Source: Devosia epidermidihirudinis (lineage in GTDB: Bacteria > Pseudomonadota > Alphaproteobacteria > Rhizobiales > Devosiaceae). Taken from it: a DNA stretch of 64,000 nt. Of the stretch, positions 33,612-43,434 are shown in pieces. How positions within the stretch are numbered: position 1 is the first letter of the stretch; each line of letters begins with the position of its first letter. The notes under the pieces were generated by a model that was given only the letters and a program-made list of their open reading frames with translations, had not been told where the DNA came from and did not search any database. The stretch covers positions 124,001-188,000 of the forward strand of contig NZ_LANJ01000044.1 in NCBI RefSeq assembly GCF_000971295.1, read 5' to 3'. The position numbers and the translations under genes are program-made.

Positions 33612-34478
33612 TCAGACCGCGGACCCGAGGTCGCGACCGTAAAAATCAGATTCCGGATCGGTTAGCACCAGAGTGCGGATCCGATCCCACAAATAGGCGC
33701 GCAGCTCGATGAAGCGCGGCTCGGCGCGCACGTCGTAACTCCAGCGCGGCCGCTCCAGCCCCACATCGATGACCTCGAGAATGCGCCCGGGGCGCGGCCC
33801 CATCAGCACCACCTGATCAGCGAGCAAAATGGCTTCATCGACGCTATGGGTGACGAACAGCGCCACCGAGCGTCGCACGGTCCAAAGCCGCATCAGTTCG
33901 ATCTGCATCAGCTCGCGCGTCTGCGCGTCGATGCTGGCAAAGGGCTCGTCCATGAGGAGGATTTTCGGCTCTGTCGCCAGGGCGCGGGCCAGCGCCACGC
34001 GCTGACGCATGCCGCCCGACAGCTCGCTGGGATAGGCATCGCCGAAGCGCTTGAGCCCGACCAGCTCGATATAGCGATCAGCCCGCTCGCGGCGCTCGGC
34101 CTTATCGGGCAACAGATCGGCCAGCGCGAACTCGACATTGCCGCGCACGCTCGACCACGGAATGAGCCGGAACGACTGGAACACAAAGCCCATGTCAGGG
34201 CCCGGCTCGGGCACCTTGCCCGAAACCAGCACGGAGCCGCTATCGGGCTTGATCAGGCCGTTGACCATGCGCAACACCGTGGTCTTGCCGCAGCCCGAAG
34301 GCCCCAGCAGGGACACAAAAGCCCCGTCGCGCACGGACAGATCAACGTCCTTGAGCGCAACGGTGCCGCTGCCCTTGTTGGAGCTGAAGGTTTTGGAGAC
34401 GCCCTGCAGCACGATGCGCGGCGCATTAGCCTTCACATCGCTCGCACTTGCTTGCGTCAGGGCGTCTGGTGCGATCAT
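33612..34478 (-). CDS. NitT/TauT family ABC transporter ATPase (SsuB/TauB-like)
   Basis: A 288-residue ATPase. Walker A is GPSGCGKTTV, signature ELSGGMRQRVALARAL, Walker B KILLMDEPFASIDA, switch His in FVTHSVDEAILLAD, all typical of the nitrate/sulfonate/taurine/bicarbonate subfamily. The first 15 residues are an extra polar leader. It overlaps the upstream binding-protein gene by four bases and serves with it and with the permease at 35525. Ligand unknown. Confidence 0.88.
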   Translation of the reverse strand: MIAPDALTQASASDVKANAPRIVLQGVSKTFSSNKGSGTVALKDVDLSVRDGAFVSLLGPSGCGKTTVLRMVNGLIKPDSGSVLVSGKVPEPGPDMGFVFQSFRLIPWSSVRGNVEFALADLLPDKAERRERADRYIELVGLKRFGDAYPSELSGGMRQRVALARALATEPKILLMDEPFASIDAQTRELMQIELMRLWTVRRSVALFVTHSVDEAILLADQVVLMGPRPGRILEVIDVGLERPRWSYDVRAEPRFIELRAYLWDRIRTLVLTDPESDFYGRDLGSAV

Positions 34479-35488
34479 CGCGACACGACATCCTGATTGG
34501 CATCGGTGCCCAGCTCGGCCAGCACTTCATCGAGCACGGTGAAGTCGGCCCACTCGGTGAGCGCCACCGGACGGGTCGAGGCGAAGTCTTCGCCCTCGTA
34601 CATCGAGCTCACACTGTAATCGAGTTCGGCCTTGTTGAGGCCGCCATTGACGCTCCAGCTTTTGGCAAAGCTGGTGCCCAGAGTCTCGAGCGTCGCCTTG
34701 TCGATATCGGGCCGGGCTTTTTCCATAGCCGCAACCCAGACCGAGGGATCGGCCGCAAAATCGCGCGAGGCCTTTACCAGCGCGGTGATGACCTTTTTGA
34801 CGTCGTCATGGCGCTCGTCGAGCACCTTGGCGGTGACGATGTTGACCTTGCTGACCAAAGGCGCGGCTGCGTAATAGGCATCCTGATCGATCAGGACATG
34901 CAGGCCCGTCGTATCGGGAATGGAGCTCCACACGCCGATCGAGACGGTGGTTGCATCCACCTGCCCGGCCACCAGCGCCTGGGCGCGCACATTGGGCTGG
35001 CCGAGAGCGACAAATTCAATGCCGCTGGTGTCAACGCCACTGGCCTCCATGACGTGGGTGCTGAGGGACTGATCAAGGCTGCCGGGGCGACCAATGCCGA
35101 AGCTCTTGCCAGCAAGATCAGCAGGCGTTGCAATGGCGTCTTTGGCGGCGATCAGGAAGGGCAGCGACTTGTTGGGCGAGACGACGGCGCGCAGATCATC
35201 GGCGCCACCGGCGACCAGTAGCAACAGCGCATCGACGCCGATATTGGCCATCTCGCCTTCACCGGCCTGAATGGCGGCCAAGGCGGATGGCGTCTGCTGC
35301 ACGCGGACCAGCTCCACCTCGACGCCTTCGCGCTCGAAATAGCCTTCCTGCAGGGCCAGATCCATCACCGAATTGGGCACCAATGGGGTTTCAAGATCGG
35401 TGACAATCAGCCGGAACGGCTCGGCTTGCGCGGGCGCAGTGGCCAGCATCAGCGCGGCGATCAATGTGCCAACAATTCCAGTTTTCAT
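34475..35488 (-). CDS. NitT/TauT family periplasmic binding protein
   Basis: A 337-residue secreted receptor with signal peptide (MKTGIVGTLIAALMLATAPAQA) and an NMT1/SsuA-type fold. Landmarks are ALQEGYFEREGVEVELVRV, the ALAAIQAGEGEMANIG pocket segment and DLAGKSFGIGRPGSLDQ in the hinge. The ligand could be a sulfonate, a small aromatic, or a precursor compound used by the dehydrogenase; sequence alone does not tell. It lies between the permease and ATPase of the same importer, inside the operon with the MoxR module. Confidence 0.85.
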   Translation of the reverse strand: MKTGIVGTLIAALMLATAPAQAEPFRLIVTDLETPLVPNSVMDLALQEGYFEREGVEVELVRVQQTPSALAAIQAGEGEMANIGVDALLLLVAGGADDLRAVVSPNKSLPFLIAAKDAIATPADLAGKSFGIGRPGSLDQSLSTHVMEASGVDTSGIEFVALGQPNVRAQALVAGQVDATTVSIGVWSSIPDTTGLHVLIDQDAYYAAAPLVSKVNIVTAKVLDERHDDVKKVITALVKASRDFAADPSVWVAAMEKARPDIDKATLETLGTSFAKSWSVNGGLNKAELDYSVSSMYEGEDFASTRPVALTEWADFTVLDEVLAELGTDANQDVVSR

Positions 35489-35524
35489 TTTAGCCCTCCA
35501 GTTTTTGCAAGTGATGAAAATCGA

Positions 35525-36277
35525 TCAGACAATGACTTCGCTTCGCCGCCAGCGGCCAAGACGGACTTCGAGGAAACGCAGCGCCTCGGTGACGATCACC
35601 CCGATCAGGGCCAGCGTCAGCACGATGACGAAATACTCCGCCATACGGAACGTGTTGCCATAAATGGCCAGCAGGCCACCGAGGCCTTTGACGGCAGTAT
35701 AGAGCTCGGCAACCACGGTGTTGATCAAACCAATCGTGGCGCCGACACGCAAGCCAACCAGAATGAACGGCACCGCACCCGGCAGCATGATCTGAGTGAA
35801 AATGCGCGACTTCTTGGCGCCCACCGAGCGCGCCATTTCGATCAGCTCCTGATCGGAATTCAGCGCACCGGCATAGGTGTTGATCAGGATCGGCATGACG
35901 GCGCCGAGGAAAATGATGAGGATCTTGGCCTGCGGTCCCAGCCCCAGAAACACGATGATCAGCGGAATGAAGGCAACGCGCGGGGTGGCGGACAGCGCAT
36001 AGACGAAGATTTCCAGCGTCTTGCCAATCGGGCGAATGGTGCCCATCACCAGCCCGGCGGGGATGCCGACCAGAATGGCGACGCCATAGCCGCCCAGATA
36101 GATCGACAGGCTTTCGCCCAGCGCCGACATCAGACGGCCTTCCGCGATCAGGCGCTGCGCCGCCAGCACCGTCGCCCATGGTGACGGCACAAGATTGCGC
36201 GCCACCATGGTGGATGCCAGCCACCATAGCCCGATCAGTGCAGCGAGAAAGGCCAGCCGATAGGCCGCTATCTTCAT
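35525..36277 (-). CDS. NitT/TauT family ABC transporter permease (SsuC/TauC-like)
   Basis: A 250-residue permease with six predicted helices. The EAA loop is visible as IEMARSVGAKKSRIFTQIMLPGAVPFIL near residues 155-180. The second gene of the importer module; it overlaps the exporter ATPase gene upstream by four bases, which ties the importer to the quinoprotein-linked operon at the translational level. Confidence 0.88.
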   Translation of the reverse strand: MKIAAYRLAFLAALIGLWWLASTMVARNLVPSPWATVLAAQRLIAEGRLMSALGESLSIYLGGYGVAILVGIPAGLVMGTIRPIGKTLEIFVYALSATPRVAFIPLIIVFLGLGPQAKILIIFLGAVMPILINTYAGALNSDQELIEMARSVGAKKSRIFTQIMLPGAVPFILVGLRVGATIGLINTVVAELYTAVKGLGGLLAIYGNTFRMAEYFVIVLTLALIGVIVTEALRFLEVRLGRWRRSEVIV

Positions 36278-37269
36278 GAGCGGCGGCCTCGCCTGCCAGC
36301 AGCGCCACGCTTTTCGTGTTCATCTGCGCCCCGGTCGCGAAGCTCGCGCCCGGTCAGGGTCAGGAAGACGCTTTCAAGGCTGGGCACATCGAACGAGACC
36401 TGCTTGATGCGGCTACCGAACTCGCCCAGGAACGCGTCGGCAAAGCCGGGCGCGCTGGCATCGATGATAAGGCTCCCATCCTTGCTGGTCTGGACAATGC
36501 CGAACTTCGCAGTGATCGCGGTTGCGGTCTCCGGATCGCGCGGGGTGACGCGGGCGGTCTCCTTGCCATGGGCATGCTTGAGTTGGCTGGGCGACCCATC
36601 GGCAATGATCTTGCCGTGATCGATGATCGAGACCTGATCGCAGTTCTCCACTTCCTCAATGTAGTGGGTGGTGACAACGACGGTCAGATCGCGCTGCTTG
36701 CGGAGCGTGTCGAGATAGCTCCAGATGCCAGCGCGCGACTGCGCATCAAGGCCAACCGTGGGCTCGTCGAGGAACAAAATACGGGGTTTGTGCAAGAGCG
36801 CGCGGGCAATTTCGAGCCGTCGTTTCATGCCCGACGAGAAGGTCCGCACCACGGCGTGGCGCCAGTCCTCAAGCTCAACCAGGGCGAGCAGCTCGTCGAT
36901 ACCCTGCTTCCGGTCTGCCGCCTTCACATTGTAGACGCGGCCATGGAAGTCGAGGTTTTCATATGCCGTCAGCCGATCATCAAGGCTGGGTTCCTGGAAC
37001 ACGACGCCAATGTTCTGCCGAGCCTGCAGCGGCTGACGGGCAATGTCAGAGCCAGCCAGAAACGCCTGCCCACCATCGGCGCGCAAAATGGTGCAGAGGA
37101 TGTGGATCAGCGTGGTCTTGCCCGCGCCGTTTGGCCCGAGCAGGGCGAACATGGTGTTGTTGGGCACGGTGAGGTTGACCGCATCGAGCGCCACCATGCG
37201 GCCATAACGTTTGGTGAGGTCAGTGACGACGATGGCGTTCTCTGCCGGATTGGACGTGTGTTCAGTCAA
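36274..37269 (-). CDS. ABC exporter ATPase of the PQQ-alcohol dehydrogenase system (DrrA-like)
   Basis: A 331-residue ATPase of the ABC-2/DrrA class. Walker A is GPNGAGKTTL, signature FSSGMKRRLEIARALL, Walker B RILFLDEPTVGLDA, switch His in TTHYIEEVENCD. The C-terminal ~90 residues form the usual extra domain of drug-export ATPases. Close homologues are typically encoded beside PQQ alcohol dehydrogenases. It overlaps both neighbours by four bases. Its permease partner is probably the protein at 32789, so the exporter genes flank an unrelated importer. Confidence 0.84.
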   Translation of the reverse strand: MTEHTSNPAENAIVVTDLTKRYGRMVALDAVNLTVPNNTMFALLGPNGAGKTTLIHILCTILRADGGQAFLAGSDIARQPLQARQNIGVVFQEPSLDDRLTAYENLDFHGRVYNVKAADRKQGIDELLALVELEDWRHAVVRTFSSGMKRRLEIARALLHKPRILFLDEPTVGLDAQSRAGIWSYLDTLRKQRDLTVVVTTHYIEEVENCDQVSIIDHGKIIADGSPSQLKHAHGKETARVTPRDPETATAITAKFGIVQTSKDGSLIIDASAPGFADAFLGEFGSRIKQVSFDVPSLESVFLTLTGRELRDRGADEHEKRGAAGRRGRRS

Positions 37270-38141
37270 AGCAGTACCCCCGCGGCACGAAGATCGCGCA
37301 GAAAAAACCGTTTCATGTCGATGGCCGACGATAGCGCAAAAAACTGCCCGCCGCGGCGCACCAGGCGTTGGCGCAGATCGCGCTGGAACTCCGCCAATGC
37401 CGTGCGGTAGTCGGCCAGTACGGCCTCATCCAGCACGGTTTCTAGTTCGTCGCCGGTCTCGTCATCGACCAGTAGCATGCTGCCGGTACCGACGCTGGAT
37501 GGATCAATCTCTTCGGGCGCAGCGATCTGAACGCCAATCACTTCATGGCCCTGCCCGTCGAGCTGCTCGAGCGCGCGGACAATACCCTCGTCCCACCAGT
37601 CACTGACCACAATGACATAGGCAGCCTTGCCCATGTCGCGCGCGGCGCGTTCGATATCGCGACCGAAATCCGCCTGCCCGCCCGGCTTGAGACCGTCAAA
37701 CCAGCTAAACAGCAGATCCGAGCGTGCGGGACCCTGCAGCGGCTGCGACCAGCGGAAGGCGCCGTCCCCGGAGAAACCGACCTGCACGCGATCCCCGGCG
37801 GCGAGGCCAATAAAACCCATCACTTGGGCAACTTGCGCCGCCACTTCGTATTTCTGCGGCGAGCCCGCCAGCATGGAGCGGCTACCATCGAGCAGCACAT
37901 AGACGGGCAATTGCCGATCGACGAAATACTGCCGCACATAGGATTCCCCCAACCGCGCCAGCACACGCGGATCCAAGTGCCGCACGTCATCACCAGTGCG
38001 ATAGGGCCGGTGTTCAGCAAATTCGATACCCACGCCCTTGCTCGACGAGCGGCGCTCGCCAATGCCAACCGATGGCGCCGCACGGTTCATCGTGAACCGC
38101 GCGGTCGACAACTGTTCCAGAAGGAGTGGGGATGGCCTCAC
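37266..38141 (-). CDS. DUF58 protein with VWA-like domain (MxaS-type)
   Basis: A 291-residue cytoplasmic protein. The DUF58 core GVGIEFAEHRPYRTGDDVRHLDPRVLAR lies at about 37-65, and a von Willebrand A-like MIDAS DGSRS is visible in VYVLLDGSRSMLAG. Proteins of this type work with MoxR ATPases, and in methanol dehydrogenase clusters the pair is called MxaR and MxaS. The gene overlaps the MoxR gene by four bases and the exporter ATPase gene by four. A chaperone-like role in assembling the quinoprotein system is inferred. Confidence 0.85.
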   Translation of the reverse strand: MRPSPLLLEQLSTARFTMNRAAPSVGIGERRSSSKGVGIEFAEHRPYRTGDDVRHLDPRVLARLGESYVRQYFVDRQLPVYVLLDGSRSMLAGSPQKYEVAAQVAQVMGFIGLAAGDRVQVGFSGDGAFRWSQPLQGPARSDLLFSWFDGLKPGGQADFGRDIERAARDMGKAAYVIVVSDWWDEGIVRALEQLDGQGHEVIGVQIAAPEEIDPSSVGTGSMLLVDDETGDELETVLDEAVLADYRTALAEFQRDLRQRLVRRGGQFFALSSAIDMKRFFLRDLRAAGVLL

Positions 38142-39154
38142 AGCACGCCCTTTATGCTGGCGTCGAGCAGCTTGCCCAGCAGCGCTTCAAGCGAAACGCC
38201 ATCGGCCTTGCCTTCGAAATTGAGGTGGACGCGGTGGCGCGTGGTGGGCTGCAGCATGGCTTTGACGTCGTCAAAGCTCACATTGAAACGACCATTGAGC
38301 AGGGCATGGCCCTTGGCCGCCAGCACCAGCGCCTGCGCGCCGCGCGGGCTGAGACCAAAGCGCAGATAGCGTCGGACCTCTTCGGTGGCATCCGCCGCGC
38401 CGGGCTGTGTCGAGATGGCGAAGTTGGCGATGGCCTGGCGCACATGGTTGGCCATGGGCACGCTGCGCACCAGAGCCTGCAGCGCGATGATATCTTCTGG
38501 AGTCAGCAATTGCTGCGCGACAGCATCGGTATTGCCCGTGGTGCTATCGAGAATGGCGGCCAGCGTTTCGGCGGTCGGCAGGGGCACGTCGAGCTGAAGC
38601 AGGAAGCGGTCAATCTGCGCTTCGGGCAGAATGTAGGTGCCGTCCATTTCGAGCGGATTTTGCGTGGCCAGAACGAAGAACGGCGATGGCAATTGCATGG
38701 TGGTGCCGGCGGCGCTGACAGTGCGCTCCTGCATGGCTTCTAGCAGGGCCGACTGCGTGCGCGGCGTCGCGCGGTTGATTTCGTCGGCCAGCAGAAGCTG
38801 CGTGAAAATCGCGCCGCGCTGGAATTCCAACGTATTGCGGCCATTGGTGTCGGGCACCAGAACCATAGAGCCGGTAATGTCGGCCGGCATCAGATCTGGC
38901 GTGAACTGAACGCGGGCAAACGACAGACCGGCGGCCGTCGCAATCGTGCGCACCAGCAGCGTCTTGCCGACACCCGGAGGGCCTTCGAGCAGCACGTGAC
39001 CACCGGCGATCAGGCCGATCAGCAGATCTTCGATGACCCGGTCCTGACCGAGCACAACCTTGCTGATCTCGCCCTTCGCAGCCGCCAGAATGGTCAGCAA
39101 ACGGGTCATTTCAGCATCGGCAATTTTGTCGGCAGCGATGGCGGGTGATGACAT
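38138..39154 (-). CDS. MoxR family AAA+ ATPase (MxaR-type)
   Basis: A 338-residue MoxR ATPase. Walker A is EGPPGVGKTLLVR, Walker B LLADEINRATPRTQSALLEAM, sensor 1 VLATQNPLEMDGTY, and the sensor 2 region lies in RFGLSPRGAQALVLAAK. MoxR proteins are AAA+ chaperones, first named from methanol oxidation, that activate metal- or cofactor-containing enzymes together with VWA proteins. I use the ATG at 39154; a GTG at 39175 overlapping the upstream stop (TAGTG) is an alternative that adds seven residues. The genes on both sides encode VWA-type partners. Confidence 0.9.
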   Translation of the reverse strand: MSSPAIAADKIADAEMTRLLTILAAAKGEISKVVLGQDRVIEDLLIGLIAGGHVLLEGPPGVGKTLLVRTIATAAGLSFARVQFTPDLMPADITGSMVLVPDTNGRNTLEFQRGAIFTQLLLADEINRATPRTQSALLEAMQERTVSAAGTTMQLPSPFFVLATQNPLEMDGTYILPEAQIDRFLLQLDVPLPTAETLAAILDSTTGNTDAVAQQLLTPEDIIALQALVRSVPMANHVRQAIANFAISTQPGAADATEEVRRYLRFGLSPRGAQALVLAAKGHALLNGRFNVSFDDVKAMLQPTTRHRVHLNFEGKADGVSLEALLGKLLDASIKGVL

Positions 39155-39174
39155 ATCAGACGATCTTTCGTGCA

Positions 39175-42100
39175 CTAGAGCGCGTGAGCGGGTTCGGAAA
39201 CGATGGGGCGAGACGAGGACGCCTTGCGCCCCGACGGTGATTTGGGCTGGAGCTGGCGCGGCTTGATCAGGCTGGTGTAGCGCACGGCAAGTTCGAGCAT
39301 GAACAGCGCCAGCGCGATGGCCAGCCAGAATGGCCAGACCGAGTGCAACGTCCAGCGATCAACGCTCGGGGGTGGTGACACTGACGCGGCCTCGAACTGA
39401 CCGCCTGTTGCGGCGACCAGCTGGCGCAGGCCGACATCTGCCACAGGTTGACCCAGATTGGCCGAATAGCCCAACGCCAGTGTTTTGCTATTGGATACGC
39501 TGCCCGCCGTAGCGTCAAAGCGATAATGGCCTTCGACGGACGGCGTGACCTCGGCGCCATAGCGGTTAGCGCCGAGAGGGCGGAGCGTGATGGGCTGCGC
39601 AACAGCATCGGTCCCGGTGACTGTGAGCGTCGGAACAGTGCCAAGGCTCGTGCCCTGCACATTGACCTCAACGACGAAGCTGTCGCCGCGCTGGGCAATG
39701 TTGACGACGACATCGCTGCGGTCGACCGGCGGCAGGAACTGACGGATAGCCTGCGCCCAGAGCGCTGGATAGCTGTCGAGCTGCTGCCATTGTGCGGACC
39801 ATGGACCAACGGCTTCGGTGGTCAGCGCCAGCACCTGTCCGGCGCCATAGCGCCATGAGGCAAGCAGCGGCATCGGCTCGCCCTTGGTGTCGGGCACAAC
39901 CATGGATAGAGATGCCTCGGGCTTAGCCGTGGTCAAAACAAACCCATCAATGGTCGGCATCTGTGGGGGTAGGCCACGCAGGAACGCTTCGTCGCGTGCA
40001 GCCCAGAGCGGCTGGGTGGTGCCCTGCTCGATGGGCGAGCCAGACAGCAGCATCGCCTCTTGTGACAGAATCGAGGGCAGAGCCGCGAAGTCATCGGTGG
40101 CATGGAAGGTGCCGCCGCCGAGGCGGGCGATCTGCTCGATCAGCGTGCGTTCGGCGCCCTTGCCGATGGACACGGAAGAGACCGTGATGCCGGCATTGCG
40201 AATTTCGGTAAGCAGGCCAGGGAAATCGGCGGGCTGGCTCAAACCATCGGTCATGACGATGATGTGACGCGCAGGCGTGTCGGTGCTGCGCAGCATCTCA
40301 TAGGCCGCTTCCAGACCCGGATAGACCGATGTCCCGCCGCCGGGATCGACATTGCTGAGCGCGGTGGCGACCACTTGCGGATCGTCGATGCGCTGCAGGG
40401 GCAGAACCGCCGTGGCTTCAGAGTCAAAGACGATAACGCCGACTTCGCTATTGCGATTGAGCAGCCGCACGGCGGCCAAAGTCGCCTGCTTGGCAATATC
40501 GAGGCGCGTGCCATTGCCCACGGGCTGCTGCATGCTACCTGAGCGGTCGAGCACAAACACCAGCGTCGCTTCAGGCGCATCGCGTGGCACGCGACTCGAC
40601 AACGGCGAGGCGCGTTCAAGCGGGGTTTCAAGATAACCGCCAGGGCCAAAGCTGTTGGGGCCGCCAAGGATCAACAGGCCCAATCCCTGCTCGGCCACAG
40701 CGCTTTCGAGCTGCTCCTGCTGCTGGGTAGTGAGAGCAATAGCCGGCACATCGAGCAGGGCCGCGCCATCATAGGCTTTCCACTCTTCGATGCGATAGGG
40801 CGCAGCCTTGGGCTCAAGCGCAACGCTGGTGATCCCCTGACTGTCAAGCCAAGCCGAGAATGCCGCGCCGCGTTCAGGATCATTGGCGATGACGGCGATC
40901 TGCCCGGCACCCTTGGCGTCGACAATGGTTGTGAGCGTGTTGTTGGCGGCAATCGTGTCGCCGGTCGCGGTGACGGTCAGCGCGTAGGCGGCGCTGCCCT
41001 GAGTGACGTCGGCGATGATGGTTTCAACGCGATTATCGCCGGCGACCAGCGCCACCTGCTGCTCGACCAGCGGCTCGCCGTCTCGCGTGAAGCGCAGCGT
41101 TGCGGCTGTATCGCGTGTGGCGTGAACGAAACCAACCAATGCAAACGTGTCGCCGCCAAAGACCGGCATGGGCGCGTCAAGCGACGTGACGGACACCAGA
41201 TCATCGAGAGGCGTTGGGGCGAGGCTATCGAGTGTGACTTGACGAGTAGCAAGGCTATCAGCAAGAGCGATCATCCCCGAAGGATCGGACTGCGCTGCGC
41301 CGGAAACAACGATCTGGGCGGGCTCGCCAAAGGGGACCGTCGCGGCGGCGAGTTGGATGCTCGCAGCCAGATCGGCAGAACGGGTTGGCGCTGTGGTGGT
41401 CTCGCCAAGCGTGGGTGGCGATGCGGCCAGGATGGTGGTGTCAGCGCCGGCGATCTCGGCTCCGCCGGGCGCAATCACACCCACCCGATGCGCATCGCTT
41501 TGGTGCAGCGGGAAGGCGACATCGAACAGGGCCAGTGTGGCGAAACCCAGCGACAGCAGGCGCAGGCCCGCCACCACCCGGCGGCGCGTGCTGAGGGGAT
41601 TGTCCGACCGCAGCGCAGCAAGGTGAAGGAAGCGCTCGCCACCGCGACCCGACAGGATGGCCTCCGCAATCAGGATAACCAGCACCAGGGCGATGAAAAC
41701 GGGCCAGAGCGGGATCGGGAAATCCGTTGTGGCTGTGTTCGTTTCAAGCGCGGGCGTGGCTGTTTCCGCGACAGGATTGATCGCCAGCACTTGGCGATGG
41801 ACGCCATGAGCGAGGGTGTAGAGACCTGCGCTGGTCGGCGTGAAGGACGCGCTGCGCAAAGTGGTTGGCGTCACACCCGACACATCGGTTCGGGTGATCG
41901 TGCCACCAGCAAACCGCGCATCGAGCGTACAGGCCTGACCGACGAGGCATGAGGGACGCAGCACCGGCTGGGGCGCAATGCCGAGCCATTGTACGAGGTT
42001 TGCGGCAAAGACCGGCAGGCTTGGCTGCTGGGGCCAGTTTGACTGGCGTGGATCAAACGCCAGCGTCACCTCGCGACCGTAGTCGGTCTGGGCAGCGGCA

Positions 42101-43434
42101 ATGAGTGGCGTCGTGCCCGCGCGCAGCAGAACTTCGCTGTTGGCAGATGGCGTGATAGCAAATGACGCGCTGGCGGAGAGCCCGGTCCAAGCGATGGTGC
42201 GCATCAGGGGGTGGGCCATGTCGGCCGCGGTCGGCGATGCCTTGCCTGCGCTTGGTAGGGACGTGGTGCCGACGCCTGCATCGCCAATCCACAACACATT
42301 CGTTTCCGCCTGACGTGTCAGATGGGCATTGTCCGCAACAACCAGCGCGAACTGGCCGACATCTTCGGGCAGGCCGGCTGCCTGATAGATCGCCGCGCCA
42401 TCGATGGCCTTGAGCGCCGCCAGCATCGGCTGGTCGCCTGCACCAATGTACAAAATATCGAGGGGGGATGGACCTGCACCGGCGACGAACCAGGCATGAT
42501 TGTCATGCGCGTTGGCATCTTCAGCGAGAGACACCGAGATAATGCCTGGTCCCGGCAGATCGAGCGGGAAGCTGAAGGTCTTGTCGGACGCCGGCGCATT
42601 GGTTTCGAGCGGATTGCCAATGGTGCGGCGGGACCATTCGAGGGGTTGCTCGGCAGCATTGGCAGCGTAGCCAATGATGATTTGGGTGCCGCCAATACCA
42701 GCGCCAAAATGCACGCTACCGGTCAGCGTCCAGGCGTTTGGCGTGTCGGGCTTGGCGACCAGTTGCGCGGTCAGGCCAGTATTGGGCCGCGCGATGGCGG
42801 GAACGACGCTTTCCTGCGCGATGGTTTCGGCGCTGGCCGATAGATCAATGGTCTGCGCACGGTCGGAATAGACGACAACCTGAGTGTGCCCACCCTTGTG
42901 CACCAGCGACTGGATCACCGAGGCAACACCGGACCAATCGGCCGGCGCGTCCTCGGCCGATACGGACGCAACGGCAGCAGCCAGACCGCTTTCACCCAGC
43001 GGACGCGCAGCAACGATGGGCACGCTGTCGATACCGACCGCGATCAGCGAGAAGTCACCGCCAGCGGAGGCGGTTTCGAGGCGCTCGGCGATCTGGCGTT
43101 TGGCGACATCGAGCACGGTGCCGTCATCGGTGTCGGCCTGCATGGCGCCAGAGCGATCAAGCACAAAGATCCAGTGATCAACCGCCTCGCCGCGCGTCCA
43201 CAAGGGCTGCGAGAGGGCTGCGGTGATGCCAAGGACGGCGAGCAATTGCAGGAACAGCGCCCAGCTCGGCTTGGGCCATTGCAACACGCGATTGCGCCGC
43301 AACTGGCCGCTATTGAGCTTGCGCCAGATGACGAGGCTGGGCACCGCGACGGTGCGCCGCCGCCGAATGTGGAACACCAGCACCAACACACACAGCGCCG
43401 CCAGGGCCAATGCAAGGGGTGCTAACGCGATCAT
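39175..43434 (-). CDS. Giant BatA-like protein with two VWA domains
   Basis: A 1419-residue membrane protein. The N-terminal part (1-80) is BatA-like with two membrane helices (about 3-22 and 56-75). The first VWA domain starts at about 87 with DRSGAM at 93-98, where the third MIDAS Ser is Ala. A second pair of membrane helices is near 590-650. A glutamine-amidotransferase-like segment (LLILGGPNSFGPGGYLE) leads into a second VWA domain with an intact DRSGS at 963-967. A last helix (VWPFWLAIALALFMLEL) lies near the C-terminus. It looks like two Mxa/Bat-type VWA proteins joined in one. It overlaps neighbours on both sides and probably works with the MoxR ATPase. Confidence 0.85.
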   Translation of the reverse strand: MIALAPLALALAALCVLVLVFHIRRRRTVAVPSLVIWRKLNSGQLRRNRVLQWPKPSWALFLQLLAVLGITAALSQPLWTRGEAVDHWIFVLDRSGAMQADTDDGTVLDVAKRQIAERLETASAGGDFSLIAVGIDSVPIVAARPLGESGLAAAVASVSAEDAPADWSGVASVIQSLVHKGGHTQVVVYSDRAQTIDLSASAETIAQESVVPAIARPNTGLTAQLVAKPDTPNAWTLTGSVHFGAGIGGTQIIIGYAANAAEQPLEWSRRTIGNPLETNAPASDKTFSFPLDLPGPGIISVSLAEDANAHDNHAWFVAGAGPSPLDILYIGAGDQPMLAALKAIDGAAIYQAAGLPEDVGQFALVVADNAHLTRQAETNVLWIGDAGVGTTSLPSAGKASPTAADMAHPLMRTIAWTGLSASASFAITPSANSEVLLRAGTTPLIAAAQTDYGREVTLAFDPRQSNWPQQPSLPVFAANLVQWLGIAPQPVLRPSCLVGQACTLDARFAGGTITRTDVSGVTPTTLRSASFTPTSAGLYTLAHGVHRQVLAINPVAETATPALETNTATTDFPIPLWPVFIALVLVILIAEAILSGRGGERFLHLAALRSDNPLSTRRRVVAGLRLLSLGFATLALFDVAFPLHQSDAHRVGVIAPGGAEIAGADTTILAASPPTLGETTTAPTRSADLAASIQLAAATVPFGEPAQIVVSGAAQSDPSGMIALADSLATRQVTLDSLAPTPLDDLVSVTSLDAPMPVFGGDTFALVGFVHATRDTAATLRFTRDGEPLVEQQVALVAGDNRVETIIADVTQGSAAYALTVTATGDTIAANNTLTTIVDAKGAGQIAVIANDPERGAAFSAWLDSQGITSVALEPKAAPYRIEEWKAYDGAALLDVPAIALTTQQQEQLESAVAEQGLGLLILGGPNSFGPGGYLETPLERASPLSSRVPRDAPEATLVFVLDRSGSMQQPVGNGTRLDIAKQATLAAVRLLNRNSEVGVIVFDSEATAVLPLQRIDDPQVVATALSNVDPGGGTSVYPGLEAAYEMLRSTDTPARHIIVMTDGLSQPADFPGLLTEIRNAGITVSSVSIGKGAERTLIEQIARLGGGTFHATDDFAALPSILSQEAMLLSGSPIEQGTTQPLWAARDEAFLRGLPPQMPTIDGFVLTTAKPEASLSMVVPDTKGEPMPLLASWRYGAGQVLALTTEAVGPWSAQWQQLDSYPALWAQAIRQFLPPVDRSDVVVNIAQRGDSFVVEVNVQGTSLGTVPTLTVTGTDAVAQPITLRPLGANRYGAEVTPSVEGHYRFDATAGSVSNSKTLALGYSANLGQPVADVGLRQLVAATGGQFEAASVSPPPSVDRWTLHSVWPFWLAIALALFMLELAVRYTSLIKPRQLQPKSPSGRKASSSRPIVSEPAHAL

